From contig NZ_CP060495.1 in NCBI RefSeq assembly GCF_014334095.1, positions 271,001 to 335,000 of the forward strand: a stretch of 64,000 nt of DNA, written 5' to 3'. The stretch comes from Novosphingopyxis iocasae. Lineage in GTDB: Bacteria; Pseudomonadota; Alphaproteobacteria; Sphingomonadales; Sphingomonadaceae. The notes below the pieces were generated by a model, which was given only the letters and a program-made list of their open reading frames with translations, did no database searches and was not told where the DNA came from. A program made the translations under genes and the position numbers. Positions 26,608 to 34,324 of the stretch are shown piece by piece. Numbering within the stretch: position 1 is the stretch's first letter; each line of letters opens with the position of its first letter.

Positions 26608-27372
26608 GCGCGGACGCTCAAGACGGTTTCGAGGAAGCGGCCTATCGCGAACCGGAGCAGCTGACCCTCGACATCGATGGCTGGGAAGGGCCGCTCGACC
26701 TCTTGTTGTCGCTCGCGCGCGGGCAAAAGGTCGATCTGCGGCAGATATCTATTCTGGAGCTGGCTGAGCAATATCTCGCCTTTATAGACCGCTCGCGCTC
26801 CCTGAAGCTCGAACTTGCCGCGGATTACCTGGTGATGGCCGCCTGGCTTGCCTTCCTCAAATCGGCGCTGCTCCTGCCGAAGGAGGAGCAGGCGGACCCC
26901 AGCCCCGAAGAGCTGGCGCTGCGCCTGCAATTGCGGCTCGAACGTCTCAATGCGATGCGCGAAGCCGGTGCACGGTTGATGGCGCGGGACCGTGAGGGGC
27001 GCGATGTCTTTGCACGCGGAGCGCCCGAGGGGCTCCCGGGTCATCCATGAGCGCGCATGGGATTGCGATTATTTCACGCTGATCAACGCCTATGGTCAGT
27101 TACGCGCGCGCACCGAGCCGGCGCTCCACATCGTCAAGCGCCGCGCGGTGGTGACGCTGGAGGAGGCGATCGACAGGCTTTCGCGGTTGATCTCCCATGC
27201 CGTCGAATGGACGCGGATTGAGCATTTTCTGGCCAAGTCCGAAAATCCGGAGCTGCGCAAATCCTCGCTCGCATCCGGTTTCGTCGCTGCGCTGGAACTG
27301 GCCCGGCAAGGGCGCGTGGCGCTGGATCAGGAAGGCACATTTGCGCCGCTGCGGCTGCGGAAGCGGTCATGA
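26604..27372 (+). pseudogene. scpA: segregation and condensation protein A gene, frame broken by one inserted C
   Basis: ScpA (kleisin) bridges SMC heads and, with ScpB, drives chromosome compaction. The N-terminal part has LDIDGWEGPLDLLLSLARGQKVDL and LEFAEQ-like ILELAEQYLAFID, as in the family. The C-terminal part, in another frame, has RVIHERAWDCDYFTLINAYGQL and the winged-helix end. The break is one extra C in the CCC run at 27035-27037. Without it the gene is 256 codons including stop, a normal length. The GTG start at 26604 overlaps the nagZ stop (GTGA), and its stop overlaps scpB. As with nagZ, a homopolymer error is the simplest explanation. Confidence 0.85.
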
Positions 27373-28007
27373 GTGCTCTGGCCGACGACGTCCGCGCGGT
27401 GGAGGCCTGCCTGTTCGCGGCGGAGGACGCGATGACGGTGGAGCAAATTCGCGCTTATGTCGGCGAGGCAATCGACATCGGGGCGGCGCTAGCCGCGCTT
27501 GAAGACCATTATCGCGGGCGGGGAATCGAGCTGGTGAAGCGCGGGCGCGCCTGGCGCTTTCAGACCGCGCCCGATCTGGGCAGAATGCTGCGGCGCGAAC
27601 GCACACAGCTGCGGCGCCTCAGCCGGGCAGGCGTCGAGACGCTCGCCATTATCGCTTATCATGAGCCGGTCAGCCGCGCGGAGATCGAATCCATTCGCGG
27701 AGTGCAGATATCGAAGGGCACGCTCGATGTGCTGATGGAAGCGGGTTGGGTGCGCCCGGCCGGACGACGCGAGGTGCCGGGGCGGCCGCTGATCTATGCA
27801 ACGACGCCGGAATTCCTGGTCCACTTCGGGCTGGAAAGTCGGCGCGATCTGCCCGGAATCGACGAATTAAAGGCGGCAGGGCTGCTCGATCCGGTGGACG
27901 AAGTCTTTGATGCACTGGAGGAAGAGGCCGAGGCGCGCGCGGATGCCGTTAATGAATCGGACGTGCCAAATGAGGATTGGGTGGCAAGCGGCCGCGGGAA
28001 CGTTTAG
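27369..28007 (+). CDS. scpB: segregation and condensation protein B
   Basis: A 212-residue ScpB with two winged-helix domains (about 1-80 and 85-160): VRAVEACLFAAEDAMTVEQI, YRGRGIELVKRGRAWRFQT, LSRAGVETLAIIAYHEPVSRAEIESIRGV and GRREVPGRPLIYATTPEFLVHFGL. It binds ScpA on the SMC complex. The acidic C-terminal tail is variable. Its ATG overlaps the scpA stop by four bases, and tatA follows after 33 bases. The intact frame here argues that scpA is also expressed. Confidence 0.95.
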   Translation: MSALADDVRAVEACLFAAEDAMTVEQIRAYVGEAIDIGAALAALEDHYRGRGIELVKRGRAWRFQTAPDLGRMLRRERTQLRRLSRAGVETLAIIAYHEPVSRAEIESIRGVQISKGTLDVLMEAGWVRPAGRREVPGRPLIYATTPEFLVHFGLESRRDLPGIDELKAAGLLDPVDEVFDALEEEAEARADAVNESDVPNEDWVASGRGNV

Positions 28008-28040
28008 ATAGCGGGGAAACAGGCCTTCGGAGATTCTGTA

Positions 28041-28310
28041 ATGCAACCGAGTATCTGGCAACTTCTGATCGTCGCCGCACTGGTGCTCATCCTGTTCGGC
28101 CGCGGCCGCATTTCCGAGATGATGGGCGATGTCGGCAAGGGCATCAAGAGCTTCAAGAAAGGCATCACGGACGAGGATTCCGACCAGCGCGAGCGTGAAC
28201 AAAGCCGCCGTGACCGTGCACCCGAGGAGCCCCGCCGGATAGAGGGTGCGCCGGCTGAGCCCCGTACGGATGCCGAGCGTGAGCGTGACCGGGATTATAC
28301 CTCCAACTGA
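28041..28310 (+). CDS. tatA: twin-arginine translocase subunit TatA
   Basis: An 89-residue protein with a short N-terminal membrane helix ([15 protein letters not shown]), the hinge [23 protein letters not shown] amphipathic helix, and a very polar, charged tail. TatA oligomers form the pore for folded proteins. The first tat gene of a tatA-tatB-tatC set, 33 bases after scpB. Confidence 0.95.
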   Translation: MQPSIWQLLIVAALVLILFGRGRISEMMGDVGKGIKSFKKGITDEDSDQREREQSRRDRAPEEPRRIEGAPAEPRTDAERERDRDYTSN

Positions 28311-28335
28311 TCGCGTCTGACGCGGCGGAGTATCG

Positions 28336-28719
28336 ATGTTCGATCTCGGCATTTCCGAGATGGCGGTGATCGCGGTGATCGCCATCGTCGCCATTGGACC
28401 CAAGCAATTGCCGGATGCGCTGATGACCGCAGGCCGCTGGGTCGCGCGCATTCGCGGCGTGATGCGGCAAGTGCGCGAAGGCTTCGACGAAATGGTTCGC
28501 GAGGCCGAGCTAAAGGATCTCGAGAAAAAATGGGCGGACGAGAATGCCCGCATCATGCGCGAACACCCTGAAGGCGCGCTGACGCCGGAGCAGCAGCGCG
28601 GGGACGAGCCGCAGATGCGGCCCCTGCCGCCGCCCGAAGCGCCCGCAGCGACGTTCCCTCCGCCGGACGAGTCCGCGCCCGCACCTGCGGAGCCGGACCG
28701 CAAGGACGATAGCGCGTGA
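28336..28719 (+). CDS. tatB: twin-arginine translocase subunit TatB
   Basis: A 127-residue protein: N-terminal MFDLGISEMAVIAVIAIVAIGPKQLPDAL is the TatB helix and hinge (with the conserved Glu8 and GPKQLP), followed by the amphipathic helix (AGRWVARIRGVMRQVREGF) and a Pro/Glu-rich tail. TatB and TatC bind twin-arginine signal peptides. It overlaps tatC by four bases (GTGA). Confidence 0.95.
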   Translation: MFDLGISEMAVIAVIAIVAIGPKQLPDALMTAGRWVARIRGVMRQVREGFDEMVREAELKDLEKKWADENARIMREHPEGALTPEQQRGDEPQMRPLPPPEAPAATFPPPDESAPAPAEPDRKDDSA

Positions 28720-29498
28720 ACGATATCGATGAGAGCACAGCGCCGCTGCTCGATCACCTTATCGAACTGCGTGGCCGCCTGATAAAGTGCATGATCGCGC
28801 TCGTGATCGGCTTCGCGATCGGCGCTTATTTCGCCGAAGATATCTTTGCGCTGCTTGTGCGGCCCCTGACGGATGCCTTTCCGCCGGGGCAAGGCAAGCT
28901 GATCTATACGAAGCTCTACGAAGCCTTTTTCGTTGAGATCAAGGTGGCGCTGTTCACGGCCTTCCTGCTCGCCTTCCCGGTGATCGCGCTGCAGCTATGG
29001 CGCTTTGTCGCACCCGGTCTTTACGCGCGCGAAAAGAAGGCTTTTCTGCCGTTTCTTTTCGCTTCACCGATACTGTTCATTGCAGGCGCGTCGCTGGCTT
29101 ATTTCATGGTCATGCCGCTCGCATTTCAATTTTTCCTTGGATATGCGGGCAGTTCGGGCGGCCTCAATGTCGAGGCGCTTCCGGCGGTCGGCGATTATCT
29201 GGATTTGGTGATGCGCTTCGTGCTGGCCTTCGGAGTCGCGTTCCAGCTGCCGATCCTGCTACTGTTGTTGCACCGTGCGGGACTGGTAACCCGCGAACAG
29301 CTTATCGGCTTTCGCCGCTACATGCTGGTGATCAGCTTTCTGGTCGCGGCAATACTGACGCCGCCCGACATCATCTCGCAGTTCATGCTCGGGATCCCGC
29401 TCGTGCTTCTTTATGAAGGATCGCTGATCCTGATGCTGATTACGGACCGGAAGACGGCAAAAGAAAAGGCGACCGAAGACCTTCGATCGCCTCTATAA
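28716..29498 (+). CDS. tatC: twin-arginine translocase subunit TatC
   Basis: A 260-residue protein with six membrane helices. The family signatures are DHLIELRGRLIKCM at the N-terminus, PLTDAF, FKVALFTAFLLAFPVIALQLWRFVAPGLYAREKK-type (here EIKVALFTAFLL), and the FGVAFQLPILLLLLHRAGLV helix. It is the signal-peptide receptor of the Tat system. The GTG start is fixed by overlap with tatB. Its last codons lie inside a terminator for the convergent entericidin-like gene. Confidence 0.96.
   Translation: MNDIDESTAPLLDHLIELRGRLIKCMIALVIGFAIGAYFAEDIFALLVRPLTDAFPPGQGKLIYTKLYEAFFVEIKVALFTAFLLAFPVIALQLWRFVAPGLYAREKKAFLPFLFASPILFIAGASLAYFMVMPLAFQFFLGYAGSSGGLNVEALPAVGDYLDLVMRFVLAFGVAFQLPILLLLLHRAGLVTREQLIGFRRYMLVISFLVAAILTPPDIISQFMLGIPLVLLYEGSLILMLITDRKTAKEKATEDLRSPL
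29461..29492 (-). terminator. Rho-independent terminator of the entericidin-like gene, inside the tatC 3' end
   Basis: On the minus strand AGGCGATCGAAG and CTTCGGTCGCCT pair over 11 of 12 positions, then TTTTCTT follows. The hairpin at 29467-29492 covers the last tatC codons; the same hairpin on the plus strand has no T tract. Confidence 0.75.
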
Positions 29499-29525
29499 AC
29501 CCGGATGGGCCTGGATGCGGAGCGA

Positions 29526-29651
29526 TCAGTCGATCGCGTCTTCTCCAGCCTGACCGACCGAACGAATGTCTTCGCCTGCGCCCTTGACGGTGTTGCACCC
29601 GGCAACAAGGAAGGTCGCCGCAACGAGGCTCGCCAAAACAATTTTACGCAT
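29526..29651 (-). CDS. entericidin-like small lipoprotein, 41 residues
   Basis: A 41-residue protein: signal peptide MRKIVLASLVAATFLVAGC with a lipobox (Cys19), then NTVKGAGEDIRSVGQAGEDAID. This is the entericidin A/B (EcnAB) pattern of tiny envelope lipoproteins tied to stationary-phase or stress responses. GGAGG lies six bases before the ATG. It is convergent with tatC and has a long leader with an EcfG-type promoter (29775-29800). Cell-killing activity is known only for the enterobacterial toxin form, so none is claimed here. Confidence 0.9.
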   Translation of the reverse strand: MRKIVLASLVAATFLVAGCNTVKGAGEDIRSVGQAGEDAID

Positions 29652-29674
29652 GTTAATCCTCCAAACGCTGGACA

Positions 29675-29766
29675 AAAATGAGGCCCGGATGGCTGGGTTG
29701 GGAGGAGCGCATCCGGGCCTTAATACAGAACAGCGGCAAAGGGGGGGAGGGAGTTCCGCTGCTCTG
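29675..29766 (-). promoter_or_regulatory. structured leader of the entericidin-like gene, possible short RNA
   Basis: Downstream of the EcfG-type promoter two strong hairpins are encoded. The first has arms 29726-29736 and 29756-29766 (11 bp, one G-U). The second has arms 29681-29691 and 29710-29720, a perfect 11-bp stem (AGGCCCGGATG with CATCCGGGCCT), and on the minus strand TCATTTTT follows it. The first hairpin would start almost at the expected transcript 5' end. The second looks like an intrinsic terminator 24 bases before the gene, so a roughly 90-base RNA, or attenuation of the lipoprotein gene, is possible. Confidence 0.45.
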
Positions 29767-29774
29767 ACCATCCA

Positions 29775-29800
29775 AACGGACGCTTGTCGAAAAGGGTTCC
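29775..29800 (-). promoter_or_regulatory. EcfG-type general stress promoter
   Basis: On the minus strand GGAAC (29796-29800) and CGTT (29775-29778) are 17 bases apart. This equals the alphaproteobacterial EcfG consensus, GGAAC with 16-17 bases to CGTT. It points at the entericidin-like gene, a typical stress-induced class. The -35 overlaps a CCGAGA/TCTCGG palindrome at 29799-29814. Confidence 0.7.
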
Positions 29801-29939
29801 GAGAAAAATCTCGGCAAGCGAAAAAAATGACAAGTCATTGATTTCTAAAGTGACTTTTCGCCAATCTTTCTGAACCGATCATGCAGTGCGTTGTTTCTCC
29901 GCTGTTGCCCAGCCCATCGCCAATATCTAGAATGGGTCG

Positions 29940-30938
29940 ATGGAAACGCTTCACACTACATTGGACCTTATCGGTAACACGCCGCTCGTGCGCCTCAAGG
30001 GGCCGAGCGAGGCGGCGGGCTGCGACATTTTCGGCAAATGCGAATTCACCAACCCTGGCGCGTCGGTGAAGGATCGTGCGGCGCTTTATATCGTGCGCGA
30101 TGCCGAGGAGCGCGGGGCGCTGAAACCGGGCGGGACGATTGTGGAAGGTACGGCGGGCAATACCGGTATCGGCCTTGCGCTGGTCGCCAACGCTCTGGGC
30201 TATCGCACGATCATCGTGATGCCGGAGACGCAGAGCCGGGAAAAGATGGACACGCTGCGCGCGCTGGGGGCGGAGCTGATCACCGTGCCCGCCGCTCCAT
30301 TCTCCAACCCTGGCCATTTCGTGCACACCTCCCGCCGGATCGCGGAAGAAACCGAAAATGCGATCTGGGCGAACCAGTTCGACAATATCGCCAATCGCCG
30401 CGCGCATATCGAGACGACCGCGGAAGAAATCTGGACGCAGATGGACGGGCGGGTCGACGGCTTCACCTGCGCGGCGGGCACGGGCGGCACCATCGCGGGC
30501 GTAGGCATGGGCCTGAAGCAGAAGAGCGAGGACGTCCAGATCGCGCTGACCGATCCGCACGGTGCGGCGCTGTACGAATATTTCGCGCATGGTGAGCTGA
30601 AATCCGAGGGCAGTTCGGTCGCCGAAGGGATTGGCCAGGGGCGGATCACGGCCAATCTCGAAGGCGCGCCGATCGACGATCAGTTTCGCATCTCCGACGA
30701 AGAGGGGATGGAGTGGGTTCGCCGCCTCCTCGCCGAAGAAGGCCTGTGCCTTGGGTTGTCGTCGGGCATCAATGTGGCCGGTGCTGTCGCGCTGGGTCGC
30801 AAGCTGGGTTCAGGCAAGCGGATCGCGACGATCCTTTGCGACACCGGTTTTCGCTATCTCTCCACGCTCTACAATCCGGAGTGGATGCGCTCCAAAAATC
30901 TCGAACCGATGCCCTGGCAGGTCGAGGCGACCCGGTGA
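29940..30938 (+). CDS. cysK: cysteine synthase
   Basis: A 332-residue PLP enzyme of the O-acetylserine sulfhydrylase family, making cysteine from O-acetylserine and sulfide. The PLP Lys is Lys44 in NPGASVKDRAAL, the substrate loop is GTAGNTGIGLAL, the phosphate-binding Gly/Thr loop is AGTGGTIAGV, and LCDTGFRYLSTLYN closes the fold. It starts near 29940 with no strong ribosome site. It overlaps the next small gene by four bases (GTGA). Confidence 0.95.
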   Translation: METLHTTLDLIGNTPLVRLKGPSEAAGCDIFGKCEFTNPGASVKDRAALYIVRDAEERGALKPGGTIVEGTAGNTGIGLALVANALGYRTIIVMPETQSREKMDTLRALGAELITVPAAPFSNPGHFVHTSRRIAEETENAIWANQFDNIANRRAHIETTAEEIWTQMDGRVDGFTCAAGTGGTIAGVGMGLKQKSEDVQIALTDPHGAALYEYFAHGELKSEGSSVAEGIGQGRITANLEGAPIDDQFRISDEEGMEWVRRLLAEEGLCLGLSSGINVAGAVALGRKLGSGKRIATILCDTGFRYLSTLYNPEWMRSKNLEPMPWQVEATR

Positions 30939-31189
30939 CCCAGCGGCGCGAGAATGTTCAGCGCTTGCAGATCGGCGTTCTCGGTCTGGTCGCGGTCATT
31001 CTGCTCGTCGGGCTGGCGGGGATCGCCAATGACCGCGCGAGCAACGAGGTGCCGGTGACCGAAGAGATCGCGGAAACCGGCTCTCCTGTTGCGGAGGCGG
31101 CCCCTAAAACCGAAGCGCCGAAGGAGCCGCTCGCTGAACTCGGGGCCGTTCCTGCGCCGGAGGAGACCTCCGTGGCCAAAGCGAAGTAG
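30935..31189 (+). CDS. small single-span membrane protein, unknown
   Basis: An 84-residue protein: 12 polar residues, one membrane helix (IGVLGLVAVILLVGLAGIA), and an acidic Glu/Pro/Ala-rich tail. The GTG start overlaps the cysK stop by four bases, and a lipoprotein gene follows after four bases, so it is likely a real operon member. I do not recognise the family. Confidence 0.65.
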   Translation: MTQRRENVQRLQIGVLGLVAVILLVGLAGIANDRASNEVPVTEEIAETGSPVAEAAPKTEAPKEPLAELGAVPAPEETSVAKAK

Positions 31190-31193
31190 ATTC

Positions 31194-31943
31194 GTGTCCA
31201 TACGGTCGCTCGCCACGGCGTTTGGCGCGATTCTCATGCTGGCAGCGTGCGCCGCGGGAAAGCCGACAGGGCCGCGCAGCGATCTGATGCTGATGACCAG
31301 CCTGCCGCTACGCAGTGGAGAGGCGTCTATTCAGGAGCAACTGAGCGGAGGTGGTTCACCTGCACCTGCCTATGTCGATCTGCAGAGAAACTATGACATC
31401 CGGACGCTGGACGATCTGGACGTGTTGAAACCGGAGGGTGCCAGAAGTGCCCCCACCGGCATTCTGCTGCTCGCACAGCCAAGGGCGCTCGATCCGGCGG
31501 AACTGGTGGCGCTGGACGGTTGGCTGAGGGCAGGGGGCAAGGCGCTGATCCTCGCCGATCCCGCTTTGCATTGGGAGAGCCGCTATCCGATCGGCGATGC
31601 ACGCCGGCCATTGTTCACCTCGCTTCTGTCTCCGCTTTTTTCCCATTGGGGCATAGAGCTGGTGATGCCGATGGACCGAACCGGTCAGGCACCGGCGCTG
31701 GACGTGCGGGGAGAGCGGATCGAGACCCGGTCGCCTGGGGCCTTTGCAGCGCTGGCGGATGTCCCCGACCCCGCGGCGAAATGCGCGATCGACGCCTCCA
31801 GGCTGATTGCCGACTGCGCTGTCGGCAAGGGCAGGGCGCTGCTGCTGGCGGACGCCGATGTACTGCAACCGGGCCTGTGGAGGCGCGAGGGTAATGGCGC
31901 GCTGATCACAGGGCTTCTCGCCGAACTCGGTGGTGCTGAGTGA
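31194..31943 (+). CDS. lipoprotein with a GldG-like (ABC-transport auxiliary) domain
   Basis: A 249-residue protein with a signal peptide ending LMLAAC (lipobox). The body has GILLLAQPRALDPAELVALDGWLRAGGKALILADPALHW and a following strand, the fold pattern of the periplasmic GldG/DUF4350-type domain associated with some ABC transporters. Two Cys (KCAID and ADCAVG) lie near the C-terminus. The GTG at 31194 starts the signal peptide. No ABC permease or ATPase lies nearby, so it may be an orphan. It ends just before the MraZ-box region. Confidence 0.7.
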   Translation: MSIRSLATAFGAILMLAACAAGKPTGPRSDLMLMTSLPLRSGEASIQEQLSGGGSPAPAYVDLQRNYDIRTLDDLDVLKPEGARSAPTGILLLAQPRALDPAELVALDGWLRAGGKALILADPALHWESRYPIGDARRPLFTSLLSPLFSHWGIELVMPMDRTGQAPALDVRGERIETRSPGAFAALADVPDPAAKCAIDASRLIADCAVGKGRALLLADADVLQPGLWRREGNGALITGLLAELGGAE

Positions 31944-31956
31944 CGAGCCGGCATCT

Positions 31957-32013
31957 TGGGCGCGTTCTGGGAAATTCTGGGGCGACCGGGGATTCTGCGG
32001 GTGAAAATGTGGG
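31957..32013 (+). promoter_or_regulatory. MraZ-box-like array, TGGG-type repeats
   Basis: On the plus strand TGGG at 31957, 31968 and 31978, GGGG at 31988, CGGG at 31998 and TGGG at 32010 recur at 11, 10, 10, 10 and 12 bases. MraZ of E. coli binds TGGGN direct repeats with five-base spacers. This set begins 14 bases after the upstream gene. Confidence 0.6.
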
Positions 32014-32111
32014 TCTGATGCTGCAAATCCGGAACAGAAAAAGAACCTTCGGCCCATGCGACTGACGCCGAGAAAGTGAAAGCCTAGGATTTCCGCGCGC
32101 CCCCCGGACAA

Positions 32112-32168
32112 TCCCATGGATATCCCCAAAATTCCCTTGTTGTCCCATGAAATCCCATGCTATGCCCG
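32112..32168 (-). promoter_or_regulatory. MraZ-box-like array, TGGG-type repeats on the opposite strand
   Basis: CCCA or CCCN begins at 32113, 32124, 32134, 32144, 32154 and 32165, steps of 11, 10, 10, 10 and 11. Read on the minus strand these are TGGGN repeats, three of them ATGGGA. The array ends about 107 bases before the mraZ start and is the more likely operator for the dcw promoter. Between the two arrays (32014-32111) I see no other structure; from 32169 to 32274 only the leader. Confidence 0.7.
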
Positions 32169-32274
32169 TGGGCAATCGGGGTGTCTGCTTTGCCGTTGCA
32201 AAGACCGACGTCGGAATTGCTGAATTCCGGCGCGGGACGCGTATTGCCCCGCGAAGAAAGGGGTTCGGCAAATC

Positions 32275-32766
32275 GTGGCAGGGGGGTTCGTATATGGCGG
32301 CTCGGGCCTGTCGACGATCGACGGCAAGGGCCGGTGCACGATCCCGTCCGAGCTGCGCTCGACCGTGGAAAGCAGCAGCGGCGGCAACGTCGTCTGCCTC
32401 GCCCGCCACCCTGAATTACCCTGCCTGATGGGCTTCGGCACCACCGAGCGGGACCGTCTTGCAACCGATCTGGACAAGCAATGGGACTATGCGCAGCAGC
32501 GCGGCGAACAGTTCGACCGGCAGGCCGCCGGCGGACCGATCGCGTCCTCGCTGATGGAAGTGGGCTTCGAGGCGAGTGGCCGCTTCGTCATGCCGCCGAT
32601 GCTGCGCTTCTTCGGCAAGCTGGACGGCCAGGCCTTTTTTCACGGCAACATCACGAATTTTTACATCTGGAACCCGTCGATCCTCATGGAACAGCAGACG
32701 GGCTTCGAAATGCAGAAGGAAATCGCGGAATATTTCCTGAGCGAAGCCGAGAGGAAGCGCAAATGA
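32275..32766 (+). CDS. mraZ: transcriptional regulator MraZ
   Basis: A 163-residue protein with two SpoVT/AbrB-like MraZ repeats, seen as [16 protein letters not shown] and [15 protein letters not shown], which together form a ring that binds direct repeats. It is the first gene of the dcw cluster and usually represses it. The GTG at 32275, with AAAGGGG about 11 bases upstream, gives a fitting N-terminus. Its stop overlaps the rsmH start by three bases. The two arrays upstream are its probable targets. Confidence 0.93.
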   Translation: MAGGFVYGGSGLSTIDGKGRCTIPSELRSTVESSSGGNVVCLARHPELPCLMGFGTTERDRLATDLDKQWDYAQQRGEQFDRQAAGGPIASSLMEVGFEASGRFVMPPMLRFFGKLDGQAFFHGNITNFYIWNPSILMEQQTGFEMQKEIAEYFLSEAERKRK

Positions 32767-33713
32767 GCGCGCCCGAGGCTCCTCACATTCCCGTCCTTCT
32801 CGAAGAGGTCGTCCACGCCGCCGCCATCACCCCTGGCGCGCGCATCGTGGACGGCACATTCGGCGCCGGCGGCTATAGCTCCGCCTTCCTGGCCCAGGGG
32901 GCGAACGTTTATGCGTTCGATCGCGACCCCTCGGCAATCGCGCAGGGCGCCGGACTGGCGGGCGGGAGCAAGGGGCGTCTGCGCCTCTTCCCCGCCCGCT
33001 TTTCAGACATGGCTTCCATATTGGCGGCCGAAGGCATCGAGGCGGTGGACGCCGTGGTGCTCGACATCGGTGTTTCCTCAATGCAGCTGGACGAGGCGGC
33101 GAGGGGCTTTTCCTTCCGCGCCGATGGTCCGCTCGACATGCGCATGGGGCAGGACGGCCCGAGCGCCGCCGACTTCCTGAATGAAGCGGATGAGGAAGAA
33201 ATTGCCGACGTCATTTATCTCTATGGCGAAGAACGCCGCTCGCGCCGGATCGCCAAGGCCATTGTCGCCGCGCGTCCGCTGACGCGCACCGGTGAGCTGG
33301 CGGCGATCGTGCGCAAGGCGCTCGGCCACCGCGAAGGCATGCCGAAGGATCCGGCGACCCGCACTTTTCAGGCCATTCGCATCCATGTGAACGCGGAACT
33401 GGACGAGCTGCGCGAAGGCCTGGCCGCCGCGGAAAAGCTGCTGCGCCCCGGCGGCCGGCTGGTCGTGGTCAGTTTCCACAGTCTGGAGGACCGGATCGTA
33501 AAACAGTTCCTGCGCGTGCGCAGCGGGCAAGCGGGCGGTGGATCACGCCATCTGCCGCTCCAGGATAGCGGCCCGGCGCCCAGTTTCGCCCGTCCATCGA
33601 AGGCGATCCGTGCGGGCGAGGACGAGCTCGACCGAAATCCGCGCGCCCGTTCGGCGGTGCTGCGCTGGGCGGAGCGGACCGACGCTTCGCCGTGGCAGGA
33701 GCAGGCGGCATGA
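32763..33713 (+). CDS. rsmH: 16S rRNA (cytosine(1402)-N(4))-methyltransferase
   Basis: A 316-residue SAM-dependent methyltransferase acting on the ribosome decoding site. [10 protein letters not shown], the SAM motif [46 protein letters not shown] and [16 protein letters not shown] are all present. It lies second in the dcw cluster and overlaps mraZ by four and ftsL by four bases. Confidence 0.97.
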   Translation: MSAPEAPHIPVLLEEVVHAAAITPGARIVDGTFGAGGYSSAFLAQGANVYAFDRDPSAIAQGAGLAGGSKGRLRLFPARFSDMASILAAEGIEAVDAVVLDIGVSSMQLDEAARGFSFRADGPLDMRMGQDGPSAADFLNEADEEEIADVIYLYGEERRSRRIAKAIVAARPLTRTGELAAIVRKALGHREGMPKDPATRTFQAIRIHVNAELDELREGLAAAEKLLRPGGRLVVVSFHSLEDRIVKQFLRVRSGQAGGGSRHLPLQDSGPAPSFARPSKAIRAGEDELDRNPRARSAVLRWAERTDASPWQEQAA

Positions 33714-34324
33714 CCATGGGTCTGAAGCGCATGCAGGGTCTTGGCTGGGTGGCGTTGGTCTTCCTCGTTGCCATCTCGCTCTATCCGCTGTCGCTGAAGG
33801 TCGGCGCGATGCACGCCAAGCTGGTGCGCGCGGACCATCAGATCGTCGAGGCCCGGCGTGAGATCAGCTATCTTCAGGCGGAAATCCGGGCGCGCGCCAG
33901 CCTCGATCAGCTCGAAAAGTGGAACGACCTTCTCTACGGTTACGACGCGCCGCGCCCCGGCCAATATGTCGACGGCGTGCGCGAACTGGCCGATTTCAGC
34001 GGCGAGGACCTTGGCCCCCAATCGCCCGTGATGGTGTCCGCCGCTTATGGCCTGGACGCCGCGCCGATCGGCACGGTCGGCAATGGCGGGCGCGTTTCGT
34101 CTGCGGAAGCCGATACGACGTCTGCTGCTCCGGTTGCCACGGCGGCGAATGACGGTGTCGTGGCCAAGGCGGGCAAGCCTGACGGATCGCCGGAAAATGC
34201 CGCGCCTAAGATGGCTGCCGCGGACCGCGCCAAGCGCGTGGCGCAGTTGGAAAACAGCCTGCTCGGCGCGTCCACCCTGCGCGATCTGCAAGCCCGCGCC
34301 GCTGCCGAGAAATCGAAACAATGA
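33710..34324 (+). CDS. ftsL: cell division protein FtsL
   Basis: A 204-residue protein with a short N-terminus, one membrane helix ([18 protein letters not shown]), then a coiled-coil segment ([40 protein letters not shown]) as in FtsL. The C-terminal half is long and Ala/Ser-rich, an extension beyond the roughly 120-residue E. coli form. FtsL with FtsB and FtsQ activates the FtsWI synthase. Position between rsmH and ftsI and overlap with both support the call. Confidence 0.85.
   Translation: MTMGLKRMQGLGWVALVFLVAISLYPLSLKVGAMHAKLVRADHQIVEARREISYLQAEIRARASLDQLEKWNDLLYGYDAPRPGQYVDGVRELADFSGEDLGPQSPVMVSAAYGLDAAPIGTVGNGGRVSSAEADTTSAAPVATAANDGVVAKAGKPDGSPENAAPKMAAADRAKRVAQLENSLLGASTLRDLQARAAAEKSKQ

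Noticed and set aside
25598-27372. Programmed frameshifting as the reason for the broken nagZ and scpA frames
   Set aside because: No slippery heptamer followed by a fitting structure is seen, three separate sites would be needed, and all are one-base homopolymer changes.
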